Notes: generated by a model from the letters alone, not told the origin. A DNA stretch of 64,000 nucleotides from Cokeromyces recurvatus (GCF_025118155.1 NW_026251433.1:1-64000); one strand, 5' to 3'. Counted from the first letter of the stretch, positions 1 through 11,039 are shown. Numbers and translations are program-made.

Positions 1-665
1 TTTGTAGGGACGGATGAGTTTGTTAATTTGACTAACTATCCTAGGGATAATGTTGTAGACAGCCATGGTAGGGAAAGGAACAGGATTAGTAATGCCATGT
101 TTCCAATATACATTCCAAAGTTGCCAAAGAGTTGTGTAAATGATTCCTAGATAGAGGTCAATATCAGTCATTGAATCAGAATGCCATAGATGTCGAAGGG
201 TTTGATATAGACAATCTGGTGAGAAATACAAATATGGAAAGTAGATGGAGAGGACTCCTTGCCAGATTTATTGTTTAATGGGTCACTAAATGAGAAAATG
301 GTAGAGGGAGTCTTCCCCAGAGCCACAAAGAGAACAGGCAGAGGAGTAAGAATTGAGTTTAACAAGAAGTTCCTTATGCGGAATACATTGATTAAGCGAA
401 AGATAAAAAAAACAATATGAGCGTGGGAATACATGACAACTTTCCAAAATTATTGAATTGATAAGGAGAAGAAATTATCACGATTATCCAGTTGAGGCAG
501 AAAAGAAACACGAAGGTTACGCACAAAAAAACGAAGCCAGCGTACGGAGCTTGTGAAGGTATTAATTGAGCCATTCGGAAGACAGGCGTTCTGTATCAGC
601 GGCGGTGCCAGGATATGTGACCACACAAAGGCTTGTAAACACAAGTTAGAAGTTAAAAAGCGCAC
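1..665 (-). pseudogene. LINE-type retrotransposon 3' end (zf-RVT tail), degraded
   Basis: Read on the minus strand, positions ~420 down to 1 give one continuous frame resembling the C-terminal zinc-binding tail that follows reverse transcriptase in fungal LINE elements. Visible parts are a CSLC pair (about 330-315), a downstream H-x-F stretch, and a Trp-rich tail with W-Q-L-W and P-R-I-V. The frame carries stop codons near 285, 282 and 267, so it cannot encode an intact protein. The stretch 450-665 on the same strand is in a different frame and is probably more of the same element. The element runs off the left edge of the window. That this is a LINE tail is family knowledge; the stops and the Cys pair are seen directly. 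Confidence 0.6.
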
Positions 666-2019
666 ATCAAAGGTTATGGCATACTACAAGAAAAATTAAA
701 TTTGCTTGAAAGTCTCCTTAGGCGAAAATTTATATATTTTATTAGTTATTATGCATTCGTTTTTTTAAACATTACTGCTAACTAAGGGGGACTAAAAGTG
801 TATAAAATTACATATCAATTAAGACAAGAGGGTGGGACTAAAAACCCAAGAGCCTCAGAAGAAAAAAAGGGAAAAAAGAAATAAGGGAAAAAGATAACAA
901 GTGGCTACTCAATAGGCTTCAAAACCATGGACTCCCTCGCATCGTGCACTAGAAGAGTTTGGCAGTGGAGGGGCGAACCAGAGGGCAGTATCCACACTAT
1001 CTTTCGACCACAGGTAGGAAAGGAACAAAGGAACAAGACTTAATTACCACCAAGGGAAGAGGATAGCAGCCAGACTTGACCAGGCTCAGGATCAGTAGTG
1101 TAATCCCCTTCGGGATTACACAGGGTATCAAAGAACCAAAGGATGCGACAGAGAGCAACCCAGAAAGGAGGGCAAGGAGAAGAACGAGAAAGAGGAAAGT
1201 CTCCATAAATCGCCTCATTTGGCTAGTTAAAATGTATAGGTCTACAAACGAGCCAATCAAATCAATTACCATATTTTAATAGTTTTACTGGTTATAAGAA
1301 CTAAAGTTAAGGAACAACATCTGTTCCTTTATGACTCAAATACCAAATACCAAAAACCAAACCCTTAACCAAAACAAATCTTCTTTGACACTCTAAAGAA
1401 AATCCAGCAATTTCAACTGAAATTTTAACAAAATATTCCCTTAATACTAAAGAGATCGCCATTGCAAGTTTTACATTAGCAATTAACAACATCAAACGAA
1501 GAAAAAACTTCAATGAAGTTAAGCATCTTGTGAAAAAATATGAAAAGAGTGTGGCTCAGGTACAGTTTATTTTTTTTTAAGAAGAAACAATGCTTATTTA
1601 TACTAAAAGTAACTGCTTCCAGTTTTTAAATTCTAATGTTGCTAAGTCCTTCTTTCAACAAAAGGAAGTTGAAAAATGCGTAATAAATGAAGAACGCGAA
1701 AGAGATATATATCACTCAAATATCAAAAGAAAGTATTATCAGTTGGAGGTAAAAAGACATTAATAAAATATCAATGTAGTTACGCAGCGAATATGTTAAC
1801 CATAAAGAATATATTAATACATTTAGAATGTAACTACTAAAGAACATAGTAGACAAAACGTAAGTCGAGGGTATTCATCATATTATCCATATTGCTTAAC
1901 AATTTATTTTGCTACTATAGAAAAATGATGAGAGTGGAGTGATAAATTTTACTATCTTTTAATTTATATAATAATATCACTAATCTTTAATGGTATACAT
2001 AGGGTGAAGGCTGTAGTTA
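666..2019. other. Gene-free, possibly degraded repeat
   Basis: No coding region is supported here. Short open frames at 997-1272 (minus) and 1076-1279 (plus) overlap each other and match no family I recognise. Base composition between 900 and 1200 is less AT-rich than ordinary spacer, which fits old mobile-element sequence, but I cannot name the element. Confidence 0.4.
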
Positions 2020-2021
2020 TA

Positions 2022-2213
2022 CAGTGCTATTCCAAGTAAATAGCGACTTATGAAATATAGTTTTGCGGTTCTGGCAATGTAATTTTGTGATTTTAGAAAC
2101 TTAGTTCACGGTCTCTGACCTTAGACTTTGTGCCCATTGCCATTTAACTTTGGGGCCCCAGACAAAAGAGTTTGTGGAGACATTTCTGAAAATGATAATC
2201 AACCAAGATTTCC
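2022..2213 (+). repeat. Left terminal inverted repeat of Tc1/mariner element
   Basis: Matches the reverse complement of ~3974-4166 along almost its full length, including blocks around GTGGAGACATTTCTG and AATAGCGACTTATG. The outer end abuts a TA. Confidence 0.88.
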
Positions 2214-2269
2214 CAGGTACCAAAAATAACACATTTATTTATTAAAAAAAAAAATAAAATAAAAAAAAA

Positions 2270-3741
2270 CTAAAGCATATTCTCTAGATTAAGACATCGC
2301 TCAAAAAAGGTAGTTGAATGGCGAATCCACCCTTCGCAATCAGAGGTACTGACTTGTTTTGCTGCTTCTATAATTCGTGGTATAAGATTATCTTTGTCAG
2401 TAAGATCATTTCTTTTGATGCCATATTTGATTTTTGACCACATTTCCTCTATTGGGTTTAAAAAAGGTGAATACGTTGGCAAGAACATATACTTATACCC
2501 ACGCGACACCACCAAATCCTAAATTTCTTTTGACCGATGGATAGGAGCGTTATCCATAATCAAATATCGCCCTTTCATTCCAGCGGCATCCAGCTCATTC
2601 ATTATTTCATTCAGGAATGCCATAAATTGTTCAGTGCGAGTTCCAACCTTTCCATTTATGCCGATTTCAACATCTGTGTCAAAGTTGATTTTTCTCTTCT
2701 TTTTTGAAATTACGGCCGTGGGTTTCTTAACAGAAAGATTTATAATACCAGATTCGCACATGGCACCAGGAATAGTTATGTTTATGCCCCTAATGGTAGT
2801 AACAAGCGATTTGGCTGGTGTGCCTTTAATGGATCTACCATAGCACCTCCTCATCTTCATATTAAACCCGGCTTCGTCAATGAATACGCAGTTATTGAAG
2901 TAGCTAAAATCGGGAAGATTTTGCCACTCCAAAATTTTCTCTTTTCGCTTTTCAATGGTTTTGGGATCATTTCTTGCCAAAGAGACCATTTGAAACTTCT
3001 TCATTGTCAAGTTACAATGCTTTCTCAGATGCTTTCCAATTGCATTGGGGGATGATTTTCATTCCTTCAAAGGCACTTATCAAAGCAGCATGGGCCTGTT
3101 CCAAAGTATACGTAGGGTTTGCTTCATAAAGCTCCAAAAAAAAACTTTGTGTGAACTTTGAAGAGCTTCTGGTTACCATACTTTCTTTCTTTTGGCTCAG
3201 TAGGGACGGTGGGCTCAGCCGGTTCTTCATCACTGTTTACCTCCGTAATCTCGGCAAATCTATCTTCTTCGACAAGCTTTTGGACCTTAAGGACATAATC
3301 TTGTGCAGTTCGCTCCTTGATCCCAATATCTCTGGCAACATGCGCAGTAATTTCTCCTTCAATTAAGCATCTATAAAGGAGACGATTAATTTGCTCTTCT
3401 GTATACTTGCGGTAGCCAGTTTTAAAAAGACGATTGGCCAGAGATGGTTGTTCTTTTTTAGGCCTTCCACCAGAAGTTTGAGCCTTTTTTAGAGCAGAGA
3501 TATTGTTTGATTTAGATACTCCGCTAGGTCTGAAGGTAGAAAAGACCAAAAAATTTTCCTGCCCATTGTTACTAGAAGACCATTCCATTGATGCACTGGT
3601 AAGTAACTGATTGGTAGGCTGAGGACATTGAACTCTAGCATGGATATCTTGAATATCATTACCAGCATGGGAAGGGAGGATATCTTCCATAGGTGTACAT
3701 CTAGTAGATTTGGAATTCAAGAGGGTATTGTGCTTGTCCAT
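2270..3741 (-). pseudogene. Tc1/mariner (DDE_3) transposase, disrupted
   Basis: Would cut and paste the surrounding element. The N-terminal part (3741 to ~3135) has a basic helix-turn-helix region (around GGRPKKEQ and ITAHVARDIGIKERTAQD). The catalytic part follows: first Asp in VFIDEAGFN, second in LIMDNAPIH, and the third acidic position in SPFLNPIEEMW, giving the DDE set. Three lesions are visible: a frame change near 3130 in an A run, a second near 3015 (after NWKASEK), and an in-frame TAG at 2521-2519 after HRSKEI. Between lesions the frame is clean, so the gene decayed recently or the copy was mobilised in trans. Family assignment is firm; the intact protein would have been about 480 residues. 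Confidence 0.85.
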
Positions 3742-3973
3742 AACAAATTAATAGGTTTGATTAGATGATATTATGTAGATATCAAAAACAGAATTATTGT
3801 GAGTGAATTGTTGACGATAAGCTTATCTCCTCAACTTACAAAGGTTTTAAAAGTGATAATTTGGTATTGTTGCTGCTTCGGTAAAGAAAGCCAACCAGTC
3901 AATCTAATGTGTTTATATACATTTTTTCTCAAATTGCGCACTTGAAAAAATATGCAAAGCCCGATAATTGTTT

Positions 3974-4166
3974 GAGGAATTTTGGTTGGTTGTCATTTTC
4001 AGAAATGTCTCCACAAACTCTTTTGTCCGGGGTCCCAAAGTTAAATGGCAATGGGCACAAAGTCTAAGGTCAGAGACCGCGAACTAAGTTTCTAAAATCA
4101 CAAAATTACATTGCCAGAACCGCAAAACTATATTTCATAAGTCGCTATTTATTTGGAATGACACGG
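3974..4166 (-). repeat. Right terminal inverted repeat of Tc1/mariner element
   Basis: Partner of the left inverted repeat at 2022-2213. The outer end abuts TA at 4167-4168. Similarity fades inward of about 3974. Confidence 0.88.
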
Positions 4167-4281
4167 TAGTAACGATACTATATTTAGCAATGGCGAACAG
4201 GTAAGCTGGCATATCTATAAATTTCTTCATAAAAAAAAAAAAAAAACTACAGCCAATCTAAAAGAAAAAAATAATTGATAG

Positions 4282-6088
4282 ATGGAGAAACTTGCCTCTC
4301 AGACCTCTGATAGTGCGTATAATGGAAGTTCACCAAGCTACTTTGGAGATAAATATAATTGCAGGCCCTATGCCCTATGCCCTGCATTCAAATGAAATTG
4401 ATATATCAGGAAACAGCCATGAAAGAGAAACCAAGTGGCTGGATTGTTCTTCTTCTTTTGATGAGAGATTGTGAGTATTACTAAAACATAATAAAAAATT
4501 GTATCAGTATTATTAAGAAAAATATACATTATAGACAATTATCAGGTATTATGTATCAATCTCAGTTACCAAATGAACTGAACTTGGAACCAGTGGTGTT
4601 TACAAATAAAATTTCAAACATGATGCAACAATGGAAAATTGTACGTAATATATTAATATAGAAGCTTGAGTTACAGTAGTTTAAAACCTAATATTGTTGA
4701 ATAGAGCATTGTAAAGAAAAGGATATACTATCCACCCCTTTTGACTGATTCAGTTCAATTAAGTTTATCTATGTTGCTAACTTTCGTCACACAGACAGTT
4801 TTTCATCAAACAAGAAACGAAAGTTACATTCTATCAAAGAAGCAACCTGAGGCTGATTATACTGTCCAAAATGTGAGTATATTGCTAGTTTATTTGTTCC
4901 CAGTTCAAGATTTGATTTCATTTTTGTGGTTAGTATTCTTTCTTTTATCTTTTTTTTTGTTCTATAATTCATTATAAAATAATAGGAATAAATCTTGATA
5001 CACCAATTGTAAAAGCACCAAAAGAGTCATGAATGACTTTATTTTCTTATTTGAAAACATAGAAATTGGTTGTGGAGAGATTAAACCTAAAGGAACGTTA
5101 CCAGCACTTTTGGAAGAAGACCGTTGCCGAATTGCTGAGGTTATGAAACGACAATTGAATGTTAGAATTACGAAGTCTAAATCAACAAAAGAATTACGAA
5201 CATTTGGCTTTCTTTTTTTCAGATATTGAAGTTGAAATGTATACTACGGAATTTAATAAAACTAGCGGGTATCAGTTGTACCTTTTACCGAGCATAGTTT
5301 TACCAACAACAGCAAAGACATACGCAAATATTGATTTATCTCTTGGTTTTTTTCTTGCATTTAAAGTATATAATCATACTTTTTATTGATTTACTTCTAA
5401 CAACTAACGTTGCTGTTCTTTTTATTATTAGAAAATTATGATGGAGTCTTTACCAAAAGATAGCAATGCAGAAAACTCATACGATTAAGAAGAATTTTAT
5501 TTAAAAAAAATTAAAAAATGACCAATGAGCACATAGCATTTATATATGCTGTTTTGCCCTGGCCAGATCGCTATGGAAAAAAAAGGAAAGAAAAACCCTT
5601 TTGGGATAAAAGGGAAAATGTTAAAGTATATGTATAAGTGATGATAATTAACTATCAGAAAATCGTTGTTGTATTGAAAGAAGATGATGGTCAGAGGGTT
5701 CAGGGATTTGGGAGTGAAGCTAGATAGTCCATCTCCAAGCAGAATTGCACATATGGAAGGCCAGCGTATGAGCCAGGCATCAATTGATTTTTTCACTTTC
5801 TTCGTATGGAATGTTGATGGTAATAGATTCAAGAGATAAGAGAGTGGATCTTCAATAGATTTGGGCATCTGAAGGCGGTTGTGCATATGTAAACAAGAAA
5901 AACTATGTGAGCGTGTGAAGAGTTCGTTTAGATGGAAGGGGCAGGCTTGGGGTTTACCAAGAGATAACCAACCAAGTCGCCATCGCACGCAACGAAACCG
6001 TTCTCTTCTTGTCATTGCAGAAAACTCATACAGTTTTCATGATTATATTCCTATGATAAAGCCGAGTGTTGCATTTACTGATGAATAA
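4282..6088 (+). pseudogene. Decayed multi-exon gene of a repetitive Mucorales protein family, split by a LINE
   Basis: Exon-like pieces can be followed on the plus strand: ATG at 4282 to a GT near 4471, ~4536-4638, ~4705-4874, ~4986-5367, and ~5433 to the stop at 6088. Protein-like stretches include ASQTSDSAYN, KWLDCSSSFDERL, IGCGEIKPKGTLPALLEEDR, KRQLNVRITKSKS and YQLYLLPSIVLPT. Frame changes occur near 4370, 5030 and 5210, so the gene is dead. The last exon is interrupted by a 533-bp LINE fragment. Skipping that fragment and one copy of its 16-bp duplication restores a frame from KDSNAENSY to IPMIKPS and a TAA at 6088. I recall many similar hypothetical proteins in Mucorales genomes, but the function is unknown to me. 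Confidence 0.6.
5483..6031 (-). mobile_element. 5'-truncated LINE fragment with 16-bp target-site duplication
   Basis: The 16-bp word TGCAGAAAACTCATAC occurs at 5467-5482 and again at 6016-6031, flanking about 533 bp of inserted DNA. On the minus strand the insert carries an open frame (6015 to 5497) whose first ~115 residues look like the C-terminal end of a Mucorales LINE protein: RRERFRCVRWRLGW, CLHMHNRLQMP, IEDPLSYLLN, IRWPSICAIL. The 5' truncation right at the duplication and the size of the duplication fit target-primed reverse transcription. I see no clean poly(A) tail on the minus strand. The frame begins with an ATG by chance at the junction; I do not consider it a gene. Confidence 0.75.
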
Positions 6089-6512
6089 ACAAGCTAGTGT
6101 CGCTTGAAATAAAAATAAATTATTTTCATCTAGTTCTTTGCCATGTCTTCAAAACTAATAAAGCATATTTTTAGACATTGTCTGGTAAAAAATAATTTAT
6201 ATCTAATAATATTGAATATAGCAATAATATATTATTATTAAATCTAAGAGAACTCGCCTTAGAATGTATGAGAATCAATTTGTTCAAAGCTAGAAATAAA
6301 ATATAAAAAATCTATCTTATAGCTTGTACATAGTATATTGTATGATGGACATTGTTTATTGTCAAAGCAGTAATACGAAATGCTTTAGTATATTTCAAAG
6401 CTTCATAATCTTTGTTACTTTATTCTATTGAACGTGTATGTGTGTGTGTGTGTGTGTGCGTGTGTGTGTGTGTGTGCGTGTGTGTTTGTTTTAATATATC
6501 ATACACTGTAAT

Positions 6513-6554
<42 letters not shown>

Positions 6555-7569
6555 ATATTCACCTTCTTTTTATACGACCCTGTTACTAAAATTCTAAAAA
6601 CTTACACCTATATGAACAATAATAATAACAACAGTTCAAGTTAATCATCTCCATGGACATCTACTCTCCTCCTTCAATGACTAGTGTTTTTGAAACCTCG
6701 TTTTACGTCTTCTTCTTGGTTTAATAGCGACTCAAATATGGCAGCGTGGCATCCTGATGCTACTTTCACGCTATCGTTCTCAATACTGGAATAATATTCC
6801 TACATTTCTGAGTTTTTTTTTATGTCGACTTTTGGATGAGTTTCAGTGTCATTACTACCTATTCAAGTATTTTCAACAAACCCTTTGTCCCAATATGATC
6901 CACAAAAGCTCAACTATGTTGTCTAACTTTCTCAACAGACAGGACAAATGAATACACTGCTTCATAAAAAAAACTTTGATAACTCAAGTACAGGTTCCTT
7001 ATATTTACCAAAGCTTGGAATAGCAAACGAAAGCTTTTCTTGTGATGTTTTTTTTATCACTCTTAAACAACATGAATCCAAAATTTTCGACACTTCAACT
7101 CTACTAAAGAAGAGTAATATATAAAACAGTAAAGGTTAGAATGCAGGACAGTTTTAAACCAACATTTATTAAAGGATGTTCGCCATTGTAAAGTAAAATT
7201 TGGAGATAATTGTTTTTCTGATACATTTTGATTATTTATATTCCTAATTAGATATCGATGAGTGCTTTAAAAAGAAACAACATGAAATAGTACACGCTGA
7301 TTTTAGCCAATCCTTTTTCTACAGAATGTCGATGAACACAGCTAAACTCCTAATCAGTAAAGCACTACGTGAAATGATTATTGTATAAATTATAAAATGG
7401 AGTAATAATTTTTTTTTAAAAAAAAATATACCTCATCAGGAGATATACTAATGTAACTATGATTTATTCAAAAGTGACAAGGACATATTCAGAAATAAAA
7501 ACTGGTTTAGAAGTACTAAGTGGAGCACTTTCGAAAGCATATTAGAAATATTTTAGATATACTTGATAG
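6089..7569. other. AT-rich spacer with microsatellite and poly(T)
   Basis: Contains a (GT)n tract at about 6433-6487 followed by a poly(T) run at about 6516-6553. The remainder up to 7569 has no supported gene. It may include the decayed 5' part of the transposase remnant that follows, but I could not find its first catalytic motif. Confidence 0.6.
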
Positions 7570-7880
7570 CTGTTATTTTGCAGATCTATACATTGTCATA
7601 AACAATGAAAATACCCTCCATTCACAAAAAGGAATTAAAGAAAGCATATATATAGGAAAGAGGATTTGTCTATGCATAATTACCCTCTTCTTCTCTTATA
7701 TTTTCCGTTCCTGAATCCAATTGAAGATTATTAGGCAAAAAAAAAGGTCTTTTGAAGTAATGTAACCTGTAAAAAAATAAAATCACAAGATCAAATTGAT
7801 GAGACTGTTAAACAGTAATTTGAGAGATTACATTAAACACTTAATAACAACTTTTTTCTTTTTTTTTCGAACCTTGTTTA
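7570..7880 (+). pseudogene. Second Tc1-like transposase remnant (C-terminal part)
   Basis: Frame fragments keep the end of a DDE_3 transposase: IVINNENTLHSQKGIKES (~7586-7650; the usual D-N there has become N-N), then in another frame YFPFLNPIEDY followed by a stop and AKKK (~7699-7745), then DQIDETVKQ and a stop (~7790-7825). At least two frame changes and several stops are present. It differs clearly in sequence from the element at 2022-4166, so it is a separate, much older insertion. No terminal repeats were found. Confidence 0.55.
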
Positions 7881-8063
7881 CATAAAGAAAAGAAAAATCT
7901 TTAAATAAACTATGTTTTTTTTATTTTTTTGACAAAGAACTTGACATTTCACTAAGCAAATCAAATTTTATGTAGAGTGAACTTTGTTTTTTTTATTCGG
8001 CGAATAATTTAATGATAATGAAAAAAAAAAAAAAAACTTTTTTCCTTTTTTGCTTTTTAGATC

Positions 8064-9454
8064 ATGTCAAATAAAAAACAATCAAAGAAGAATTCTAATG
8101 TCCTTCTAGGTTTTCTAGATGGTAAAATCGAAATTGACGACGATGCCTATGCTACAAAACTAGGTGGCTTACCTGTAAAATCTTATTTAATTATAATTGT
8201 ATATATTTTTGATTTCATATTAATCGTTAAACATGTATAGGTCTGGCTTGATCCTAAATCACCACCTTCTTCTAAAGTTTGTAAATGTCATAATTGTGGT
8301 GACCCTATGTACCTTATATTTCAAAGCTATGCTCCATTATCTGATTCTCCTTATCATCGTGTGTTTTATGTATGGGGTTGTAATAAGCGCTCCTGTATGA
8401 GAAAGGAAGGAAGGTAAAAAAAAAGAAAAAAAAAAGAACAATACGTATAATAAAGTCATTTATCTAACATATTGTAACTCGTTTTTTAAAAAATAATAAT
8501 AATAATAGTTTTTCTGTAATTCGTTCACATATGATAGATGAAGGATATTTAAAAGCACAGAGACAAAAAGAAGAGGAAAAGCGTAAACGAGAAGAAAAGA
8601 AAAAAGCAGCCGCAGCTAAAAATCAACAGGCATTCGGACAAGGATTTCAATTAGGCGATTTATGGGGTAATTCAGCTGGATCCTTTGGAAATCCTGTAAC
8701 TGGTAATGGATTTGGTATGATTAAAGCTTCCTCTAAACCAACGACAGCAGCTTCCATTGTTGCATCTACATTACCGCCCAAGAAAAATACAGACCAACAA
8801 GCAGAACAACTTATAGAAAAAATGAGTCAATTAGGCATTCAACAAGATCCAATTGATACAAGCACACTTCCTTTTTTCCCTGGATACTATCTTTATGTTG
8901 ATGATGAAGTGCTTGATGATTCAATGATGGGTATTGATCTTAGTCGATACCAAGAATATTTAGATATGGAAAAAAACTTACTTATGGAAATGGATGAAGG
9001 AGAAGTATGGCAAGGAGAAAGATATGAGAAGCAACAATTGCCAAGAGGCGTTGATAAACAATTCAAGAAGTTTACAGAGAGAGTCGAATATGCGCCTTCT
9101 CAGTGTGTTAGATATGAATTTAATGGACATCCCTTATTTTATTCTGCCTTACAACCTCAACAGCAACAATTAATAACAAGTCCATGCAAATATTGCAATG
9201 GACCTCGTGTATTTGAATTCCAATTGATGCCCAATATTTTATCCATTTTACCTACAACTGAATATGCAGCTAAGGAACAACCTACGACGAATACAAAAAA
9301 TATGGATCCAAAGACTTTATTAGATAGCTGGAATATCGGTATGGAATTTGGTACTATTTTAGTATTTGCCTGTCAAAAAGACTGCCATCCAAGTTCAATA
9401 GATGATATTGCTTATATGGAAGAAGCTGCTATTGTACAATATGAGACTGATTAA
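8064..9454 (+). CDS. TSR4: PDCD2/Tsr4-type ribosome assembly chaperone
   Basis: Homologue of yeast Tsr4 and animal PDCD2, which bind nascent ribosomal protein uS5 (Rps2) and help make the 40S subunit. Three exons: 8064-8174, 8241-8413, 8509-9454; frames join without a break, giving about 409 residues. Exon 2 holds the N-terminal zinc-binding part (CKCHNCGDPM and GCNKRSCMRKEG). A charged K/E-rich linker follows (residues ~105-130). The C-terminal PDCD2_C domain shows QCVRYEFNGHPLF, CKYCNGPRVFEFQLMP and WNIGMEFGTILVFAC. The start is the first ATG after an A/T-rich leader, and the residues after it (NVLLGFLDG) fit the family N-terminus. The stop lies 75 bp from the stop of the convergent next gene. 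Confidence 0.92.
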
Positions 9455-9529
9455 AATAAATTATGTACAAATGAAAATCACAATTTTTATTTAAAGAAAA
9501 TAATAATAAGAATATCTGTGTCATCATCT

Positions 9530-10324
9530 TTAACTCATTTTATCTTTTACTTGCTGACTTGCTTTATCTTTTGCTTCATCCACATAGTTAGCAGCTTTCT
9601 TAGCATTAAGTTTAGTTTCATCTTTCACTTCATCCATTTTATGATCAGCTTTCTTAGCACCAATACCTATAGCTTCCTTTGATTTCTCAATCATGTTCTC
9701 AACTGTCTTTACACCATCCTTCATAGTATCCATAATTGTCTTTTCAGAAGGAGCCTTATTCTTCAAATCTTGAGCTGTATCAACAGCTTGTTTTTTATAT
9801 TGTTCAGTCTTTTTGGAAGCAAGGTTAGCCATATCTTCAGCGGCATCCATACCTTGACCCACCTTGTCACCCAAGTCTTTAGTAGTATTAGAAGCAGTAT
9901 CCTTCCATTCTTCTGCTTTCTTTGCAGCTTGATTCTTCCATTCTTCTGTCTTTTTTGAAGCTGCCTCACCTAAATTTTCAGCACCGTCAATGGCATCAAC
10001 TAATTTTTCACCAACACGCTTATTTACATTATTTGTTGAGTCCTTTAATTGTTCAGCAGCTAATGAAGCTTGATCTTTATATTGTCCAACCTTTTCCTTT
10101 GCATCCTTTGTAAAATTTTCAGCATCTTTCATTGTAGCATTCACTGTTTTATTTGCACCTTTGCTAGTGTCATTAGCAACTTTCTTTGCTTTATCTGCTA
10201 CTGTTTCACGACGAATAACGGAAGTAATATGAAGTGAAGAAGCAGGGATATAAACAGATTTGGTAGCCGTAGCACGACTGATAGCACCAAAAAGAACAGT
10301 AGTAGATTTTGTTAAAGAGGACAT
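9530..10324 (-). CDS. LEA-like repetitive amphipathic protein with mitochondrial presequence
   Basis: Single-exon gene of 264 residues. The first ~40 residues are rich in S/T/R/A with few acids (MSSLTKSTTVLFG, SVIRR) and look like a mitochondrial presequence. The rest is made of 11-residue-like Ala/Lys/Glu/Asp repeats (KKTEEWKNQAAKKAEEWK, KAKKVANDTSKG), characteristic of group 3 late-embryogenesis-abundant proteins, which protect membranes and proteins during drying. The C-terminal third keeps the pattern (AKKAANYVDEAKDKASQQ). The family assignment rests on composition and repeats, not on a catalytic motif. The minus-strand leader has a T-rich stretch before the ATG. A desiccation or spore role is inference. 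Confidence 0.75.
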   Translation of the reverse strand: MSSLTKSTTVLFGAISRATATKSVYIPASSLHITSVIRRETVADKAKKVANDTSKGANKTVNATMKDAENFTKDAKEKVGQYKDQASLAAEQLKDSTNNVNKRVGEKLVDAIDGAENLGEAASKKTEEWKNQAAKKAEEWKDTASNTTKDLGDKVGQGMDAAEDMANLASKKTEQYKKQAVDTAQDLKNKAPSEKTIMDTMKDGVKTVENMIEKSKEAIGIGAKKADHKMDEVKDETKLNAKKAANYVDEAKDKASQQVKDKMS

Positions 10325-11039
10325 CCTTTTTTTTTTTATAAATAAATAAATAAATGAAGAAATAAATAAATTACAAAAAAAAAAAGAAGTTGAAGAGACA
10401 GGTTACTTTATATACTATTATTATCAAAAGAATTATTTTCTTGTTTATTGCATAAACAGTTATGTCATGATGATCTATAGAAGAAATGTCAAAGTCACTG
10501 ACAACGGAACTTCAAATTTAGTGTATCATCATCATCCATTTCTACATTGAATGAGAGAAAGTTTACATAGAACAATACTTACAGTAGGAAGAAGAACCTT
10601 ATTCTATCTCCATATCGTGGTACTATCTCCTTTTCTTCTTTATTACTGATATATTTATATAAAAAAATGCATTGTTTCATAACAACTATTTATTGCATAG
10701 TCATGAATTTCTGATGCTATCAGTTAATGGATATGAGTGCCTGAATATACGTGTTATTTTAGTGTGTATTTATGTCATTATTAATTGCTAGCAACAGTAA
10801 TATACTAATTTGTATATGGTAATAATAATCATGACGCTATGTTTTTTTTTCTCCTTTCTCAAGCAAATTTAATAATACATGTATTATACAATTTATGTAT
10901 ATTATTAATATGGTAGTACATTACTGTAATATGATTGGATGTTTATCATTTAATTAAAAAAAAAAAAATTGTCATCATCATTTATTTATTTATTTATTTT
11001 TTTTCTTCATTTTTATAACAAGTTGTAGACAAATTCAAA
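10325..11039. other. Intergenic region between divergent genes
   Basis: About 715 bp separate the divergent starts of the LEA-like gene and SPO7, so both promoters must lie here. I see A/T homopolymers and a (TTTA)n run near 10980-11000, but no gene and no motif I can name. Confidence 0.6.

Larger units (their letters stand above)
2022..4166 (-). mobile_element. Tc1/mariner-like DNA transposon, complete ends, broken transposase
   Basis: A 2145-bp element bounded by long, imperfect inverted repeats of about 190 bp (2022-2213 and ~3974-4166) and flanked on both sides by the dinucleotide TA (2020-2021 and 4167-4168), the target duplication typical of Tc1/mariner. The outer ends read CAGTGCTATTCCAA on the left and CCGTGTCATTCCAA on the complement of the right. 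The inside holds one transposase gene on the minus strand, which is frameshifted. The inverted repeats differ at only a modest number of sites, many of them transitions, so insertion was probably fairly recent even though the transposase is dead. Internal A and T runs at 2240-2270 and the right-hand poly(A) at ~4230 lie outside the coding part. Confidence 0.88.

Noticed and set aside
5497..6015. A 172-residue minus-strand gene
   Set aside because: It is the tail of a 5'-truncated LINE bounded by a target-site duplication; the ATG at the junction is accidental.
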